This document shows positions 55,281 to 62,523 of a DNA stretch of 64,000 nt, one piece after another (position 1 is the first letter of the stretch; each line of letters starts with the position of its first letter). The notes beneath the pieces are model-generated. The model was given only the letters and a program-made list of their open reading frames with translations, was not told the DNA's origin and did no database searches. Made by a program: the position numbers and the translations under genes. The stretch comes from Halorussus vallis (GTDB lineage Archaea > Halobacteriota > Halobacteria > Halobacteriales > Haladaptataceae): positions 3,720,001-3,784,000 of the forward strand of contig NZ_CP100000.1 of NCBI RefSeq assembly GCF_024138165.1. The letters run 5' to 3'.

Positions 55281-55588
55281 GATTGGTGTGTATCTGTGTT
55301 CGCGTGTCGGTCGGCTGCCTGTACCACTTTCCGCGCCACCGTGAGGTTCACGACGTAGTCGTCGACAGTCGTCTGCAGTCCGCCGGTCGTCTCTCGTTCG
55401 ACGGTCGTCACCACGGCGTCCGGGCTGGACTCGCCCGCCTCGACTCGGGTGTCTATCTCGGGCGTGTTGTCCGGGCGGACCGCCGCCGCGACGACGTCGG
55501 CGCGGTCTAACTCCGTTCGAATCCGCGCCGAGCGAGACGCCGTCGTGGACGGCGTCTCGCTCGGGTCCTCGCGTCGTTCCTCGGTCAC
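55277..55588 (-). CDS. pcc1: KEOPS complex subunit Pcc1
   Basis: A 103-residue protein from a GTG start (VTEERREDPSETPSTTASRS). The core AAAVRPDNTPEIDTRVEAGE and GGLQTTVDDYVVNLTVARKV then VQAADRH fits Pcc1 (about 80 residues). KEOPS makes the N6-threonylcarbamoyl modification of tRNA. It overlaps both neighbours: GTGA with the RecJ-like gene upstream and ATGA with rps1e downstream. The N-terminal 20 residues are Ser/Thr-rich and encoded by a perfect 37-bp palindrome (55528-55564), so that stretch may be an insert not part of the fold. Translation coupling is very tight. Confidence 0.85.
   Translation of the reverse strand: MTEERREDPSETPSTTASRSARIRTELDRADVVAAAVRPDNTPEIDTRVEAGESSPDAVVTTVERETTGGLQTTVDDYVVNLTVARKVVQAADRHANTDTHQS
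55528..55564. repeat. Perfect 17-bp palindrome with 3-nt spacer, inside pcc1
   Basis: CCGAGCGAGACGCCGTC (55528-55544), spacer GTG, exact reverse complement (55548-55564). It encodes the Ser/Thr-rich region near the Pcc1 start and shares GAGCGAGACG with the palindrome at 38521. Confidence 0.9.
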
Positions 55589-56793
55589 GTTCGGGCCTCC
55601 CGGAACGCGGCGAGGAAGTCGGTCGCCTCGGTGTCGAACTCGGCGTAACCGCGGGTCGCGGTGCCGCCGCCGCGGCCGCCGGTTTCGGCGGCCGCGGCGG
55701 CCATCGCGTCCCCGACCGAAACCGCGTCGGCCTCGTCGTCGAGGACGGCCTGTTCGGTCGCCGCCGCGGCGGCCTTCCCGTCGCCGACGACGAGTGCCGT
55801 CGGTTCGGGCGACCGGAAGTCCCGCAGGAGGCGGGCGACCGTCTCGACCGGGGCGTCTTCGGTTCGGAGTACGAACAGGCCGTCGTACCGGCCGGTCGTC
55901 CCCTCCCGCAGGGCCGCGTGGGCGCTGGCGGCGTGGTCGCGCCACGCCTCCAGCGCGTCGGTCCGCGCGTCGTGGCCGAGCGCCAGCGCGACGCCCGCGC
56001 CCGGTCGCTCGCGCGCGACCGATTCGAGCACGTCGGCGTAGCCCTCGACCGTGACGAACGGTCCGTCTTCGAGTTCGTGGGGCCGGAGCGCGCGCTCGAC
56101 GGCGTCGGCCGCGCGGTCGGTCGTCCACTCCGCGCCCGCGACGGCGAGCGCGAGGTCCGAGGCGACGTCGCGGTGGGCCGACTCGTCGAGTTCGGCCGGC
56201 AGGTCGAGTTCGGCCAGCGTCGCCTGGACCGACCCCGCGTCGCCGGAGTAGTCGGCGTGCGCGAGGGTCGTGTGCGCGAGGCCGTCGGCGAGGTCGCCGG
56301 TCGGAACGCCGACGCCGGGTCGGCGCTCGAGCCCCGCTTCGCGGGCCTCTTCGTAGACGTGGGCGCTCTCGCCGGCGCCCGGCGGGCGACCGGCCGCGAC
56401 CACGCCCGCGAGTGCGAGCGTGCGGTCTGGCGACGCGTCGAGTTCCCGGGCTGCGTCGAACGCGGTGACGCTCGCCGGGGTCGCCTCGGCCGCGAGCGAG
56501 ACGTCGGCAGCGGGGTCGAGTCCCACGCCGACCGTCGTCTCGCCCGCGCCCGCGTGGGCTTCTCCGTCGGTGTCGGCACCGCCCCCGACGAGCGTCGTGC
56601 CGAAGCGGCCGACCCGAACCTGGTAGGGGACCGCCCGCTCGCTCAGTGCGCGCGCGAGCAGTCCCGCCGCGGCGAGGCAGTCGCCGTCCGCACGCGCGAG
56701 CACGCGGACGAACTCCGCCTCGCCGAGTGCGGCGGCCACGTCGCTACCCGAGGGGGCGTCGGCGCCGCTTCCGGTTCGACCCGAGGTGGACAT
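55585..56793 (-). CDS. RecJ/Cdc45-like protein (GAN-related), degenerate
   Basis: A 402-residue protein between rps15 and pcc1. In place of RecJ motif I it has LARADGDCLAAAGLLARAL (about 33-51), and the C-terminal half ends with a GGRGGGTATRGYAEFD block like the DHHA1 GGGH-type loop. No DHH triad is seen where motif III should be, so nuclease activity is doubtful. From memory it matches Haloferax RecJ2, and relatives are the archaeal Cdc45/GINS-associated RecJ proteins of the replication helicase (CMG). The ATG at 56793 directly follows the rps15 stop (TAGATG), and the stop overlaps pcc1 as GTGA. A scaffold or degenerate nuclease is the best inference. Confidence 0.8.
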   Translation of the reverse strand: MSTSGRTGSGADAPSGSDVAAALGEAEFVRVLARADGDCLAAAGLLARALSERAVPYQVRVGRFGTTLVGGGADTDGEAHAGAGETTVGVGLDPAADVSLAAEATPASVTAFDAARELDASPDRTLALAGVVAAGRPPGAGESAHVYEEAREAGLERRPGVGVPTGDLADGLAHTTLAHADYSGDAGSVQATLAELDLPAELDESAHRDVASDLALAVAGAEWTTDRAADAVERALRPHELEDGPFVTVEGYADVLESVARERPGAGVALALGHDARTDALEAWRDHAASAHAALREGTTGRYDGLFVLRTEDAPVETVARLLRDFRSPEPTALVVGDGKAAAAATEQAVLDDEADAVSVGDAMAAAAAETGGRGGGTATRGYAEFDTEATDFLAAFREART

Positions 56794-57258
56794 CTATTCG
56801 ATGAGTTGCTTGGCGGTTTCGTAGGAGTACGTGAAGTCCTCGTCGAGCTGGTCGCCGCGGTAGTAGTCGACGAGGCGACGGACCTTCGACTGGGTGTTCT
56901 GGAGCGCGCGCTTGTTCTGGTGGTCCTGGGGGTTCTCGTCCATGTGCTCGCGCAGTCGGACGGCCCGCTCGAAGAGGTTCCGGAGGTCCTCGGGGAGTTC
57001 ATCGTCGGCGTCGTTCTCCTCGAGGATCTCGCTGACCTTCTTGCCCGTCGCCAGTTTCACGTCCGGGACGGGGGTGCCCTTGACGCCTTCGTCGCGCAGT
57101 TTCAGCCCGATGACGCTGGGGCTGTGGCCCTGCTCGGCCAGTTCAACGACGCGCTCTTCGACGGCGTCTTCGTCTACGTCGCTCCACTCCGGGGGTTCGT
57201 CTGCCACCGGCTTGTCGGAGTCCGACGAGCCGCGGCGGCGGGTGTGCATTCGTGCCAT
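56794..57258 (-). CDS. rps15: 30S ribosomal protein uS15
   Basis: A 154-residue ribosomal protein starting MARMHTRRRGSSDSDKPVAD. The archaeal N-terminal extension (WSDVDEDAVEERVVELAEQG; PSVIGLKLRDEGVKGTPVPD) precedes the conserved core helices (NLFERAVRLREHMDENPQDH; NTQSKVRRLVDYYRGDQLDE). It binds 16S rRNA early in assembly of the small subunit. As the first gene of the operon, it is followed with no spacing by the RecJ/Cdc45-like gene. The GC-rich leader up to the tRNA gene (57259-57521) has no gene. Length and order match other haloarchaea as I recall. Confidence 0.96.
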   Translation of the reverse strand: MARMHTRRRGSSDSDKPVADEPPEWSDVDEDAVEERVVELAEQGHSPSVIGLKLRDEGVKGTPVPDVKLATGKKVSEILEENDADDELPEDLRNLFERAVRLREHMDENPQDHQNKRALQNTQSKVRRLVDYYRGDQLDEDFTYSYETAKQLIE

Positions 57259-57521
57259 AGTTTGGATTGGAACTGCACAGACCGCTCGTGACTGAGAGTG
57301 TCTGCGTGCTGGTGCGTCTGTTCGACGCGGTGCACGTCCGCAATCCCGAGCCACCCAATCGGATGGCGAGTCAGATTTGCGGCTGTGCTGTTCCCGTACT
57401 CGAAGAACGGGTCAGGTCGTGTTAAAGGGTTTCCATTCGCTCCGCCGTGGGAGGCGTGAACGCAGTGGGGCGATTCCGAGAGGTTTATCAACACCGGCGG
57501 GGAACGTAGAATTGCAATCGC

Positions 57522-57593
57522 GGGCTCGTAGATCAGCGGTAGATCACTCCCTTGGCATGGGAGAGGCCCCGGGTTCAAATCCCGGCGAGTCCA
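57522..57593 (+). tRNA. tRNA-Ala (anticodon GGC)
   Basis: A 72-nt cloverleaf: acceptor GGGCTCG / CGAGTCC with one G-T pair, D stem GATC / GATC around AGCGGTA, anticodon stem CTCCC / GGGAG with loop TTGGCAT (anticodon GGC, reading GCC and GCU alanine codons), and a T arm CCGGG-TTCAAAT-CCCGG. CCA is not encoded. A TATA-like GGTTTATC lies about 40 nt upstream (57482-57489). A GGC anticodon gives alanine; the acceptor G3-T70 pair is the alanine identity element (G-U). Confidence 0.95.
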
Positions 57594-57679
57594 CTTCCTT
57601 CCCTCACTTCGTTCGGTCAGTCAGTGAACTCGCCGACCTTCGCGAACGAACCGCGTTCGCTCAGTCCCGGCGAGTCCAC
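57580..57679. repeat. Repeated tRNA 3' end (15-bp direct repeat, 85 bp apart)
   Basis: TCCCGGCGAGTCCAC (57580-57594, the T stem and acceptor end of tRNA-Ala) recurs exactly at 57665-57679. Such duplications mark sites where elements integrate into tRNA genes. No integrase is visible in the window, so it would be a scar. The DNA between has small inverted repeats (GCGAAC / GTTCGC). Confidence 0.75.
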
Positions 57680-57830
57680 CGCAGAAAATTTCCCGTCATT
57701 CGAGTGAGGCCGTCCTATTCATTCGCTTTCTTCAAGTACTGTTTCACCGTCAGAACCCGATTTGATGGGATGTTCCGGCAGTTACGTCCTTGCTAATTTG
57801 ATTCCGACCGTGCGTATTGCGTACCGGTGG

Positions 57831-58085
57831 TTAATCGTCACCGTGAACGGCTGGTGCGGGGGAAGCATCAACTCCCTTCGTGATAGCGTAAAGCAGTGCA
57901 GTAAGGAGCGCAGTATAGCGGAGGACAGCGATGAGAGTACTTCGCACCCCATAGAGGAGTTCGATACCGAATGCGGCAATAAATTCGCTCAGGAAATGGG
58001 CGAGGAGAAATCCGACCAAGACGATACTTCCGATACGGAGGCTTTCGGCAAGCAACCACCGACCATCAACGCCAAATGCGTTCAT
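57831..58085 (-). CDS. Small membrane protein in the post-tRNA patch (84 aa)
   Basis: The protein reads MNAFGVDGRWLLAESLRIGS, then IVLVGFLLAHFLSEFIAAFG and STLIAVLRYTALLTALLYAI, two hydrophobic stretches, ending APAVHGDD. The ATG at 58085 is preceded at about 24-29 nt by TTTATC (leaderless case). Alternatively a TTG at 58097, four codons earlier, follows a GGAGGAG Shine-Dalgarno-like sequence at ideal distance. Both starts are in frame. It may be a small integral membrane protein; no family is recognised. The duplicated 57-bp element lies directly upstream of it. Confidence 0.5.
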   Translation of the reverse strand: MNAFGVDGRWLLAESLRIGSIVLVGFLLAHFLSEFIAAFGIELLYGVRSTLIAVLRYTALLTALLYAITKGVDASPAPAVHGDD

Positions 58086-58117
58086 ATCACTCGTCAACTC
58101 TCTCCTCCGATAAATCT

Positions 58118-58174
58118 ACGTTCTAAATCTCCCATCAAGGGACGCTGGCCTGCACCGAATCGTATCGGAGGCCG
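58118..58174. repeat. 57-bp element, copy 1 (copy 2 at 59016-59072)
   Basis: The two copies match at 47 of 57 positions. The shared core is CTGGCCTGCACCG, with an AGGCCG end that pairs with GGCCT to form a hairpin in each copy. Both lie upstream of minus-strand membrane protein genes (starts 58085 and 58928). A shared promoter, regulatory RNA or mobile repeat is possible. Confidence 0.85.
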
Positions 58175-58177
58175 CGG

Positions 58178-58309
58178 TCACTCCTCTCGAGTAAGATTGA
58201 GCATCTGCATGGCCTCTCGGATGTGGAAGTTCTTCTGTGCTCCATTCTCGGCATCTAGGGCCAACTTCAGTTGTTTCTCCACACCGCCCTTGAGTTCATC
58301 TCTCTCCAT
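58178..58309 (-). CDS. Very small conserved-looking protein, 43 aa
   Basis: The protein reads MERDELKGGVEKQLKLALDA then ENGAQKNFHIREAMQMLNLT and ends REE. It is a charged, helical, soluble peptide with good haloarchaeal codon use, clearly unlike a shadow frame. The TGA at 58178 is followed by the 57-bp element, and the next gene starts at 58085. Length is too short for motif assignment. It could be a small regulator or part of a toxin-antitoxin-like pair with the membrane protein downstream (inference). Confidence 0.65.
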   Translation of the reverse strand: MERDELKGGVEKQLKLALDAENGAQKNFHIREAMQMLNLTREE

Positions 58310-58457
58310 GTGAAACCACCAAGGAATCCAACCGAGTTAACACTTCTCCTCCGGGTCATTATGCCTGGTTTTCCGGACCGTGCGAGAGGCGAAGGGCCAG
58401 TACAGCGGCATCACGCAGAAAGAAGGGAGAATATCGGAGATGAGGAACGCGTCGTTC

Positions 58458-58928
58458 TCAGCTGGTCTGCCACGGCAGCGACTTCGGGAAATGGTGGCGG
58501 CGAACCGCTTCGCCCATCATCAGCAGGCCGCCGACAGCGAGTCCGATGGTCGCCATCCCTTTCGGTACCGTCGCCGGGAAGATGAGTCGATAGGTGAACG
58601 TGTGGGTCGTTCCCTGTATCTTCACCTTCACGTGCTGTGGCTGGAGGGGAATCTTGGCTGTGCCGGGAAGCGGCTCGCTGGTTTCGAGCACGTACGTCTT
58701 TCCATCGAGCGCACCGTCGACGATGCGTCGTTCCTGAGGCGTAAGCGATTCGTACCGATTGACGTGTTCCCCCTCGGCGTATGCGCTCGCATCCTGTTGA
58801 AACTCGTACTGAATCGCAGGGATGAACATGACCACCCCGGCGACGAGCGTGAAGACGCCGACAATGAACAACCCGTAGTGGATCCGCTTCCGTCTGGACC
58901 TCTCTTTAGAATCGACCGTTGGAGCCAT
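58458..58928 (-). CDS. Membrane protein in the post-tRNA patch (156 aa)
   Basis: A 156-residue protein starting MAPTVDSKERSRRKRIHYGL, with a membrane helix FIVGVFTLVAGVVMFIPAIQ (about 22-41), an acidic extracytoplasmic domain RYESLTPQERRIVDGALDGK (about 59-78) and a second hydrophobic helix MATIGLAVGGLLMMGEAV near the C-terminus. It resembles a haloarchaeal family of unknown function with a YESLTPxxRRxVDGAL core (DUF7979-like by memory). Its ATG is 87 nt from the second copy of the 57-bp element. Confidence 0.6.
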   Translation of the reverse strand: MAPTVDSKERSRRKRIHYGLFIVGVFTLVAGVVMFIPAIQYEFQQDASAYAEGEHVNRYESLTPQERRIVDGALDGKTYVLETSEPLPGTAKIPLQPQHVKVKIQGTTHTFTYRLIFPATVPKGMATIGLAVGGLLMMGEAVRRHHFPKSLPWQTS

Positions 58929-59015
58929 AGCCCGGACTGGCGGACCACACATCATAAGTTTTCTCCACTTCGAACGGGTTAATATCGGCCCGTTGTCGGT
59001 GGCAGTGACAGAGAC

Positions 59016-59072
59016 ACGCTCTAAAGCTCTCATTGAGGGACACTGGCCTGCACCGTACCCTATCGCAGGCCG
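59016..59072. repeat. 57-bp element, copy 2
   Basis: See the copy at 58118-58174: 47 of 57 positions match. In this copy the hairpin GGCCTGC / GCAGGCC is perfect (7 bp) around ACCGTACCCTATC. Confidence 0.85.
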
Positions 59073-59215
59073 GGAGTCTTCTAGCCGGTTACTCTCTCCG
59101 GACGACAGAACCAGGCGGGAAACGGACGATGACCCGACCGCCGTTACCCCACTAATTAATGAAACGGTTGCAATCATAATGCTGATTAAGTAGACTCGAC
59201 GTGTGGTTCATAACC

Positions 59216-59407
59216 GTGAGCGTCTTTACGATCGAATGCACCGGGTGTGGGACGACCCGAACTGCTCGGCAGAAATCTGACGAAGTCCTCCCCTTCGATC
59301 CCGTTTGCCCGGACTGTCTTTCGCAGGAATTCGAGGTAGTCAAGGGGGCGGACGAGGGAATCCCGGATAGCGCGCCCGTGAAAAGCGAGGGGACCCGCGA
59401 CGTTTGA
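59216..59407 (+). CDS. Small zinc-ribbon protein (63 aa)
   Basis: From GTG it reads VSVFTIECTGCGTTRTARQK, then SDEVLPFDPVCPDCLSQEFE, ending EGTRDV. CTGC and CPDC make a CxxC-x18-CxxC zinc ribbon. The tail is short and charged. A TATA-like ATTAAG (about 59184-59189) is about 28 nt before the GTG, so the message would be leaderless. An earlier GTG at 59201 is in frame. Small zinc-ribbon proteins are frequent in haloarchaea, and this one shows no further clue. Confidence 0.65.
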   Translation: MSVFTIECTGCGTTRTARQKSDEVLPFDPVCPDCLSQEFEVVKGADEGIPDSAPVKSEGTRDV

Positions 59408-59546
59408 CTGCCGGCTTGCTGTACCGACCGCGCCGCGCTTCTCGACGAGATTCCTTCCCCGGCAAGCAGGAGAATATGGCAATTGACGGTGTCGGCCACC
59501 TCGGGCCGGGTTCGAGGCGAGACTACGTCGGGGAGGTCACGCAATT

Positions 59547-59738
59547 TCAGAAGTCCGCGTTCGAAATCCACTCCACGGCCGCCGAGACGAACCACGCCAT
59601 CCAGAGCGCGAAGACGACCAGCCACGCCCCGTACCGCGCTTCCGGCGACCCCACCACCAGATAGCCGACGGCCAGCACCAGTGCGGCGGCGGCGAGGGCG
59701 GTCAGCGTGCGGCGAGTCGGGGTGAGTTTGTCGGTCAT
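59547..59738 (-). CDS. Small two-helix membrane protein (63 aa)
   Basis: It reads MTDKLTPTRRTLTALAAAAL, with helix one TLTALAAAALVLAVGYLVVG and helix two AWLVVFALWMAWFVSAAVEW, ending ISNADF. It is a probable two-pass membrane protein without a recognised family. The ATG at 59738 is the first in frame, and its 5' side precedes the 45-bp tandem repeat array by about 95 nt. Confidence 0.6.
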   Translation of the reverse strand: MTDKLTPTRRTLTALAAAALVLAVGYLVVGSPEARYGAWLVVFALWMAWFVSAAVEWISNADF

Positions 59739-59833
59739 CGTGACGGTTTCGTCGTTCGTGGTCCGAACGCAACGGTCGCGTGTTGCTAAGAACGCGGCGC
59801 GACGTAGTCCTAACGTCTGTGGGAGCATTTCGT

Positions 59834-60012
59834 TCGAACAGCGCGCTCTGCTCGTACTCTACGAGATTCACGAGATAGGGGTTTCAGTCGAACGGAGCGT
59901 TCTGCTCGCATTCTACGAGATAAGGATTTCAGTTAAATGGAGCGTTCTGTTCACACTCTACAAGATAAGGATTTCAGTTGAATGGAGCGTTCTGCTTGCA
60001 CGATTCAAATGA
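59834..60012. repeat. Tandem array of a 45-bp unit (about 3.8 copies)
   Basis: Copies at 59834-59887 (54 nt, extended), 59888-59932, 59933-59977 and a partial copy from 59978. Each holds a block like GGAGCGTTCTG and ends TACGAGATAAGGATTTCAG or a close variant. The unit is a multiple of three and could encode a 15-residue repeat on the plus strand (VERSVLLAFYEIRIS-like). Not CRISPR, because there are no spacers. Confidence 0.85.
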
Positions 60013-60265
60013 GTACCGCAACCGCACCGCGACCGCCACACACCTCCCCAACCGATTCCTTCGCGCCTGCCGGCGCTCAGTCATCCCTCGCGCGTGTTGG
60101 TGCGGCCGAAACCGCCGGCCGCACCAGCACGCGCCGATGGTGAACGTGAAGATTCGGGGCTGAAGATGAACGCGAAGATTCGATGCCGAGGTGGTTTCGA
60201 CTGGTGAACCGGTTCGTCGAGAAAACGTTACGAGAATCGCCAACGACCGCGTCTCGAAGACGGTT
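60013..60265. other. Non-coding region with a 17-bp hairpin
   Basis: A hairpin at 60091-60133 has arms CGCGTGTTGGTGCGGCC and GGCCGCACCAGCACGCG (one G-T pair) around GAAACCGCC. Otherwise nothing is seen in these 253 nt that I can interpret. The region joins the lower-GC patch to the normal GC-rich region. Confidence 0.6.
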
Positions 60266-60589
60266 TCAGCTTCGGACGACGATACGGCCGTCCGAGAACA
60301 CCGTCACGTGGTAGATGTCGTAGGGGAACGAAACCGAGACGTCGTCTCGGAGGTCCCCGTACCGCCGGGTGTGAAACAGCAGTTGGAGCGCGTCGCAGTC
60401 GACGACGGAACTGAGCGGGACCATCTGCTCGGGCGGTCGTTCGACCACCTTCGAGAGCGCGAGCGCGATACCCGTACACACTTCGCCGTGAATCATGTGG
60501 TCGCTGACGTTGAAAACGTAGGTCGACGATTCGTCGCCGTCGGCGTCCGCAACCTCGATTTCCACGGGGTCGATGCCATCTCTCGCCAT
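60266..60589 (-). CDS. HalOD1 output-domain protein
   Basis: A 107-residue protein. ALSKVVERPPEQMVPLSSVV followed by DCDALQLLFHT (about 45-72) is the typical HalOD1 pattern (proline-rich turn, then a hydrophobic core), and VSVSFPYDIYHVTVFSDGRI closes it. HalOD1 is a short haloarchaeal output domain often found in signal proteins. Here it stands alone, so its partner is unknown. The ATG at 60589 is the only start giving the domain. It is divergent from the pilin-like gene at 61036 with 446 nt between. Confidence 0.82.
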   Translation of the reverse strand: MARDGIDPVEIEVADADGDESSTYVFNVSDHMIHGEVCTGIALALSKVVERPPEQMVPLSSVVDCDALQLLFHTRRYGDLRDDVSVSFPYDIYHVTVFSDGRIVVRS

Positions 60590-61035
60590 GCTACTCGGTT
60601 CGATACGCCTCCTCGGGGAGGGACGTACATATGCTTTCCGGACAGGGTAAAATCGGGGTACTGCGGCGGGTTTCGACGCCGCTCGCCTGAAGATTCTGAG
60701 GCTATTTTTCGATTCGGCGAAGGTTCTTCAACGGTTGGGTCGCCTCCCCGTCGGTTCGGGTGTGACGACGGTCCGGAAGACGAGGCGCGGAGGACGGCGG
60801 CGCGGAAGACGACGGCGCAGCGGATGGCGGCACGGAGAGCGACAGCGCAGAAGACGGCTCCCCAGTGTCGGCAGGAAGAACGGTTCCCGTCCCGACGGAT
60901 GCACCGACGGTCGGGAACCTCCCCAAAACGCCCGACTCCGACGGGAACGAACCGTCGTGCCGCACCCCGAACAACGTGAAAATTTCTCGAAGGGAGGCGG
61001 GGTAGTTTAAGACCCCCTGGTTCGTTGGGCCGACT
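60590..61035. other. Intergenic region upstream of pilin-like genes
   Basis: No gene is supported in 446 nt. Open frames on both strands are Arg/Ser/Thr/Pro-rich. A/T-rich GGTAGTTTAAG at about 61001-61011 is a TATA-like element about 25-30 nt before the ATG at 61036. Confidence 0.5.
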
Positions 61036-62523
61036 ATGTCGGGACGACCCAGGGGCGGTCGGAGTCGCGCACAGTCGAACGTCATCGGCGTCGTCCTCCT
61101 ACTCGGACTCACGGTCCTCGGCACGGGCCTCATCGTCGCGTACGGATCGTCGGCGCTGGACGACTCTCGCCAGGCCTCCGAGGTCGGCGGCGCGGAACAG
61201 GCCATGGCCCAGTTCGACTCGCGGGCGGCGATGGTCGCGCTCGGCGATTCTGCGGTGCAATCGGTGCCGTTCGGGGGGACCGACGGGGCGTACAGCGTCG
61301 ACCCCGACGCGGGGTCGATCAAGATTACCCACGTCGACTTCTCCGGGACCCACGACCACGTCATCCTCCCCGAGACGAGTCTCGGCTCGGTCGTTTACGA
61401 GAACGGTGACGCGACCGTCGCCTACCAGGGCGGCGGCGTCTGGCGCGAGGGCGAACACGGCGGGACGACCATGGTTTCCCCGCCCGAGTTCCACTACCAG
61501 GGCGCGACGCTCACGCTTCCCATCGTCCGCGTGTCCGGGTCCGGAAGCGTCGCCGGGTCGCCGACCGCCCGCATCACCGAGGTGACCCGCGCCGAACCGG
61601 TCTTCCCGTCGAGCGAGACGTATCCGGCGCCGGACGACGACCGGCCCTACGAGAATCCGCTCGAGAACGGCAAGATGATAGTCGAAATCCAGAGCCGGTA
61701 CTACGAGGCGTGGGCCGACTACTTCCGCAGCAGGACCGCGGGAACCGTCACCGTCGACGCGTCGACGAACCCTGGCACCGTCACCGTCGACCTAATATCC
61801 ACGGGGACGACCGGGACGTTCGGGATGCCCAACGACGGTAGCGGCGTCGACATCCGGGGCATCGCGGGCGGCCACTCACTGAACGAGTACGCCATCACCC
61901 TCCAACCGGACGACACCGACAGCTCCGACTTTTCGAACCTCCAGTGGTCGATGTACGCCGAGAAGGGCGACCGGCAGTTCGAACTGCACCTCCGCCGCCA
62001 GAGCGGAAGCGACTGCGACGACATGGTGGTGAGCGCGACGGTGTACTACTCCGAGAACGACGGCTCCACCTATCAGGGCTGGTACGACGGCGACGCGTAC
62101 ACGAGCGAGTGCTTCGACGCCGACGGCGACGGCGCCCAGGACGAGGTGCGTCTCGTCGCGAACTTCGTCGACGGCGACTCGGCCGACCCCGAACTGACCT
62201 ACCAGTCGCTGTCGTCGAATCAGCTCTCGCACTTCAGCCTCTCCGGCGCGTCGCAGGCGCCCTCGCCCAGGTTCGACGAGCACGACGAGAGCGTGGAGTG
62301 GGAACCGAAGTCGTACTCCGACGGCTCGGTCGAGCGCATCGACCCCCTGATGAAACACTACCTCGCGCTCATGGGTCCGGGTTTCGAACTGCGAGTCGAC
62401 GACAAGAACTCCGACACGGTGAACGAGGGCGTCTCCTCCGGCACGATCTACTACCCCGGCTCCGGCGAGTTCGTCACCTACCTCCACATCACCGAGAACG
62501 AGGTGCAGGTCGAACTCACGTGA
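61036..62523 (+). CDS. Pilin-like surface protein (DUF7289-type, type IV pilin N-terminus)
   Basis: A 495-residue protein. SRAQSNVIGVVLLLGLTVLG (about 10-29) resembles the class III (type IV pilin/archaellin) signal and hydrophobic helix of haloarchaeal surface proteins. The large exposed body has VTVDLISTGTTGTFGMPNDG, many Gly/Ser/Asp loops and a repeated negative surface. It would be processed by the prepilin peptidase and assembled at the cell surface. The DUF number is from memory. Its 3' end overlaps the convergent gene at 62516 by 8 nt. A TATA-like element precedes it. Confidence 0.7.
   Translation: MSGRPRGGRSRAQSNVIGVVLLLGLTVLGTGLIVAYGSSALDDSRQASEVGGAEQAMAQFDSRAAMVALGDSAVQSVPFGGTDGAYSVDPDAGSIKITHVDFSGTHDHVILPETSLGSVVYENGDATVAYQGGGVWREGEHGGTTMVSPPEFHYQGATLTLPIVRVSGSGSVAGSPTARITEVTRAEPVFPSSETYPAPDDDRPYENPLENGKMIVEIQSRYYEAWADYFRSRTAGTVTVDASTNPGTVTVDLISTGTTGTFGMPNDGSGVDIRGIAGGHSLNEYAITLQPDDTDSSDFSNLQWSMYAEKGDRQFELHLRRQSGSDCDDMVVSATVYYSENDGSTYQGWYDGDAYTSECFDADGDGAQDEVRLVANFVDGDSADPELTYQSLSSNQLSHFSLSGASQAPSPRFDEHDESVEWEPKSYSDGSVERIDPLMKHYLALMGPGFELRVDDKNSDTVNEGVSSGTIYYPGSGEFVTYLHITENEVQVELT

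Noticed and set aside
57600-57831. A plus-strand gene after the tRNA
   Set aside because: The open frame has no composition or motif support and overlaps the repeated tRNA end.
59834-60012. CRISPR array
   Set aside because: The 45-bp units are contiguous, without spacers, and not palindromic; no cas genes are present.
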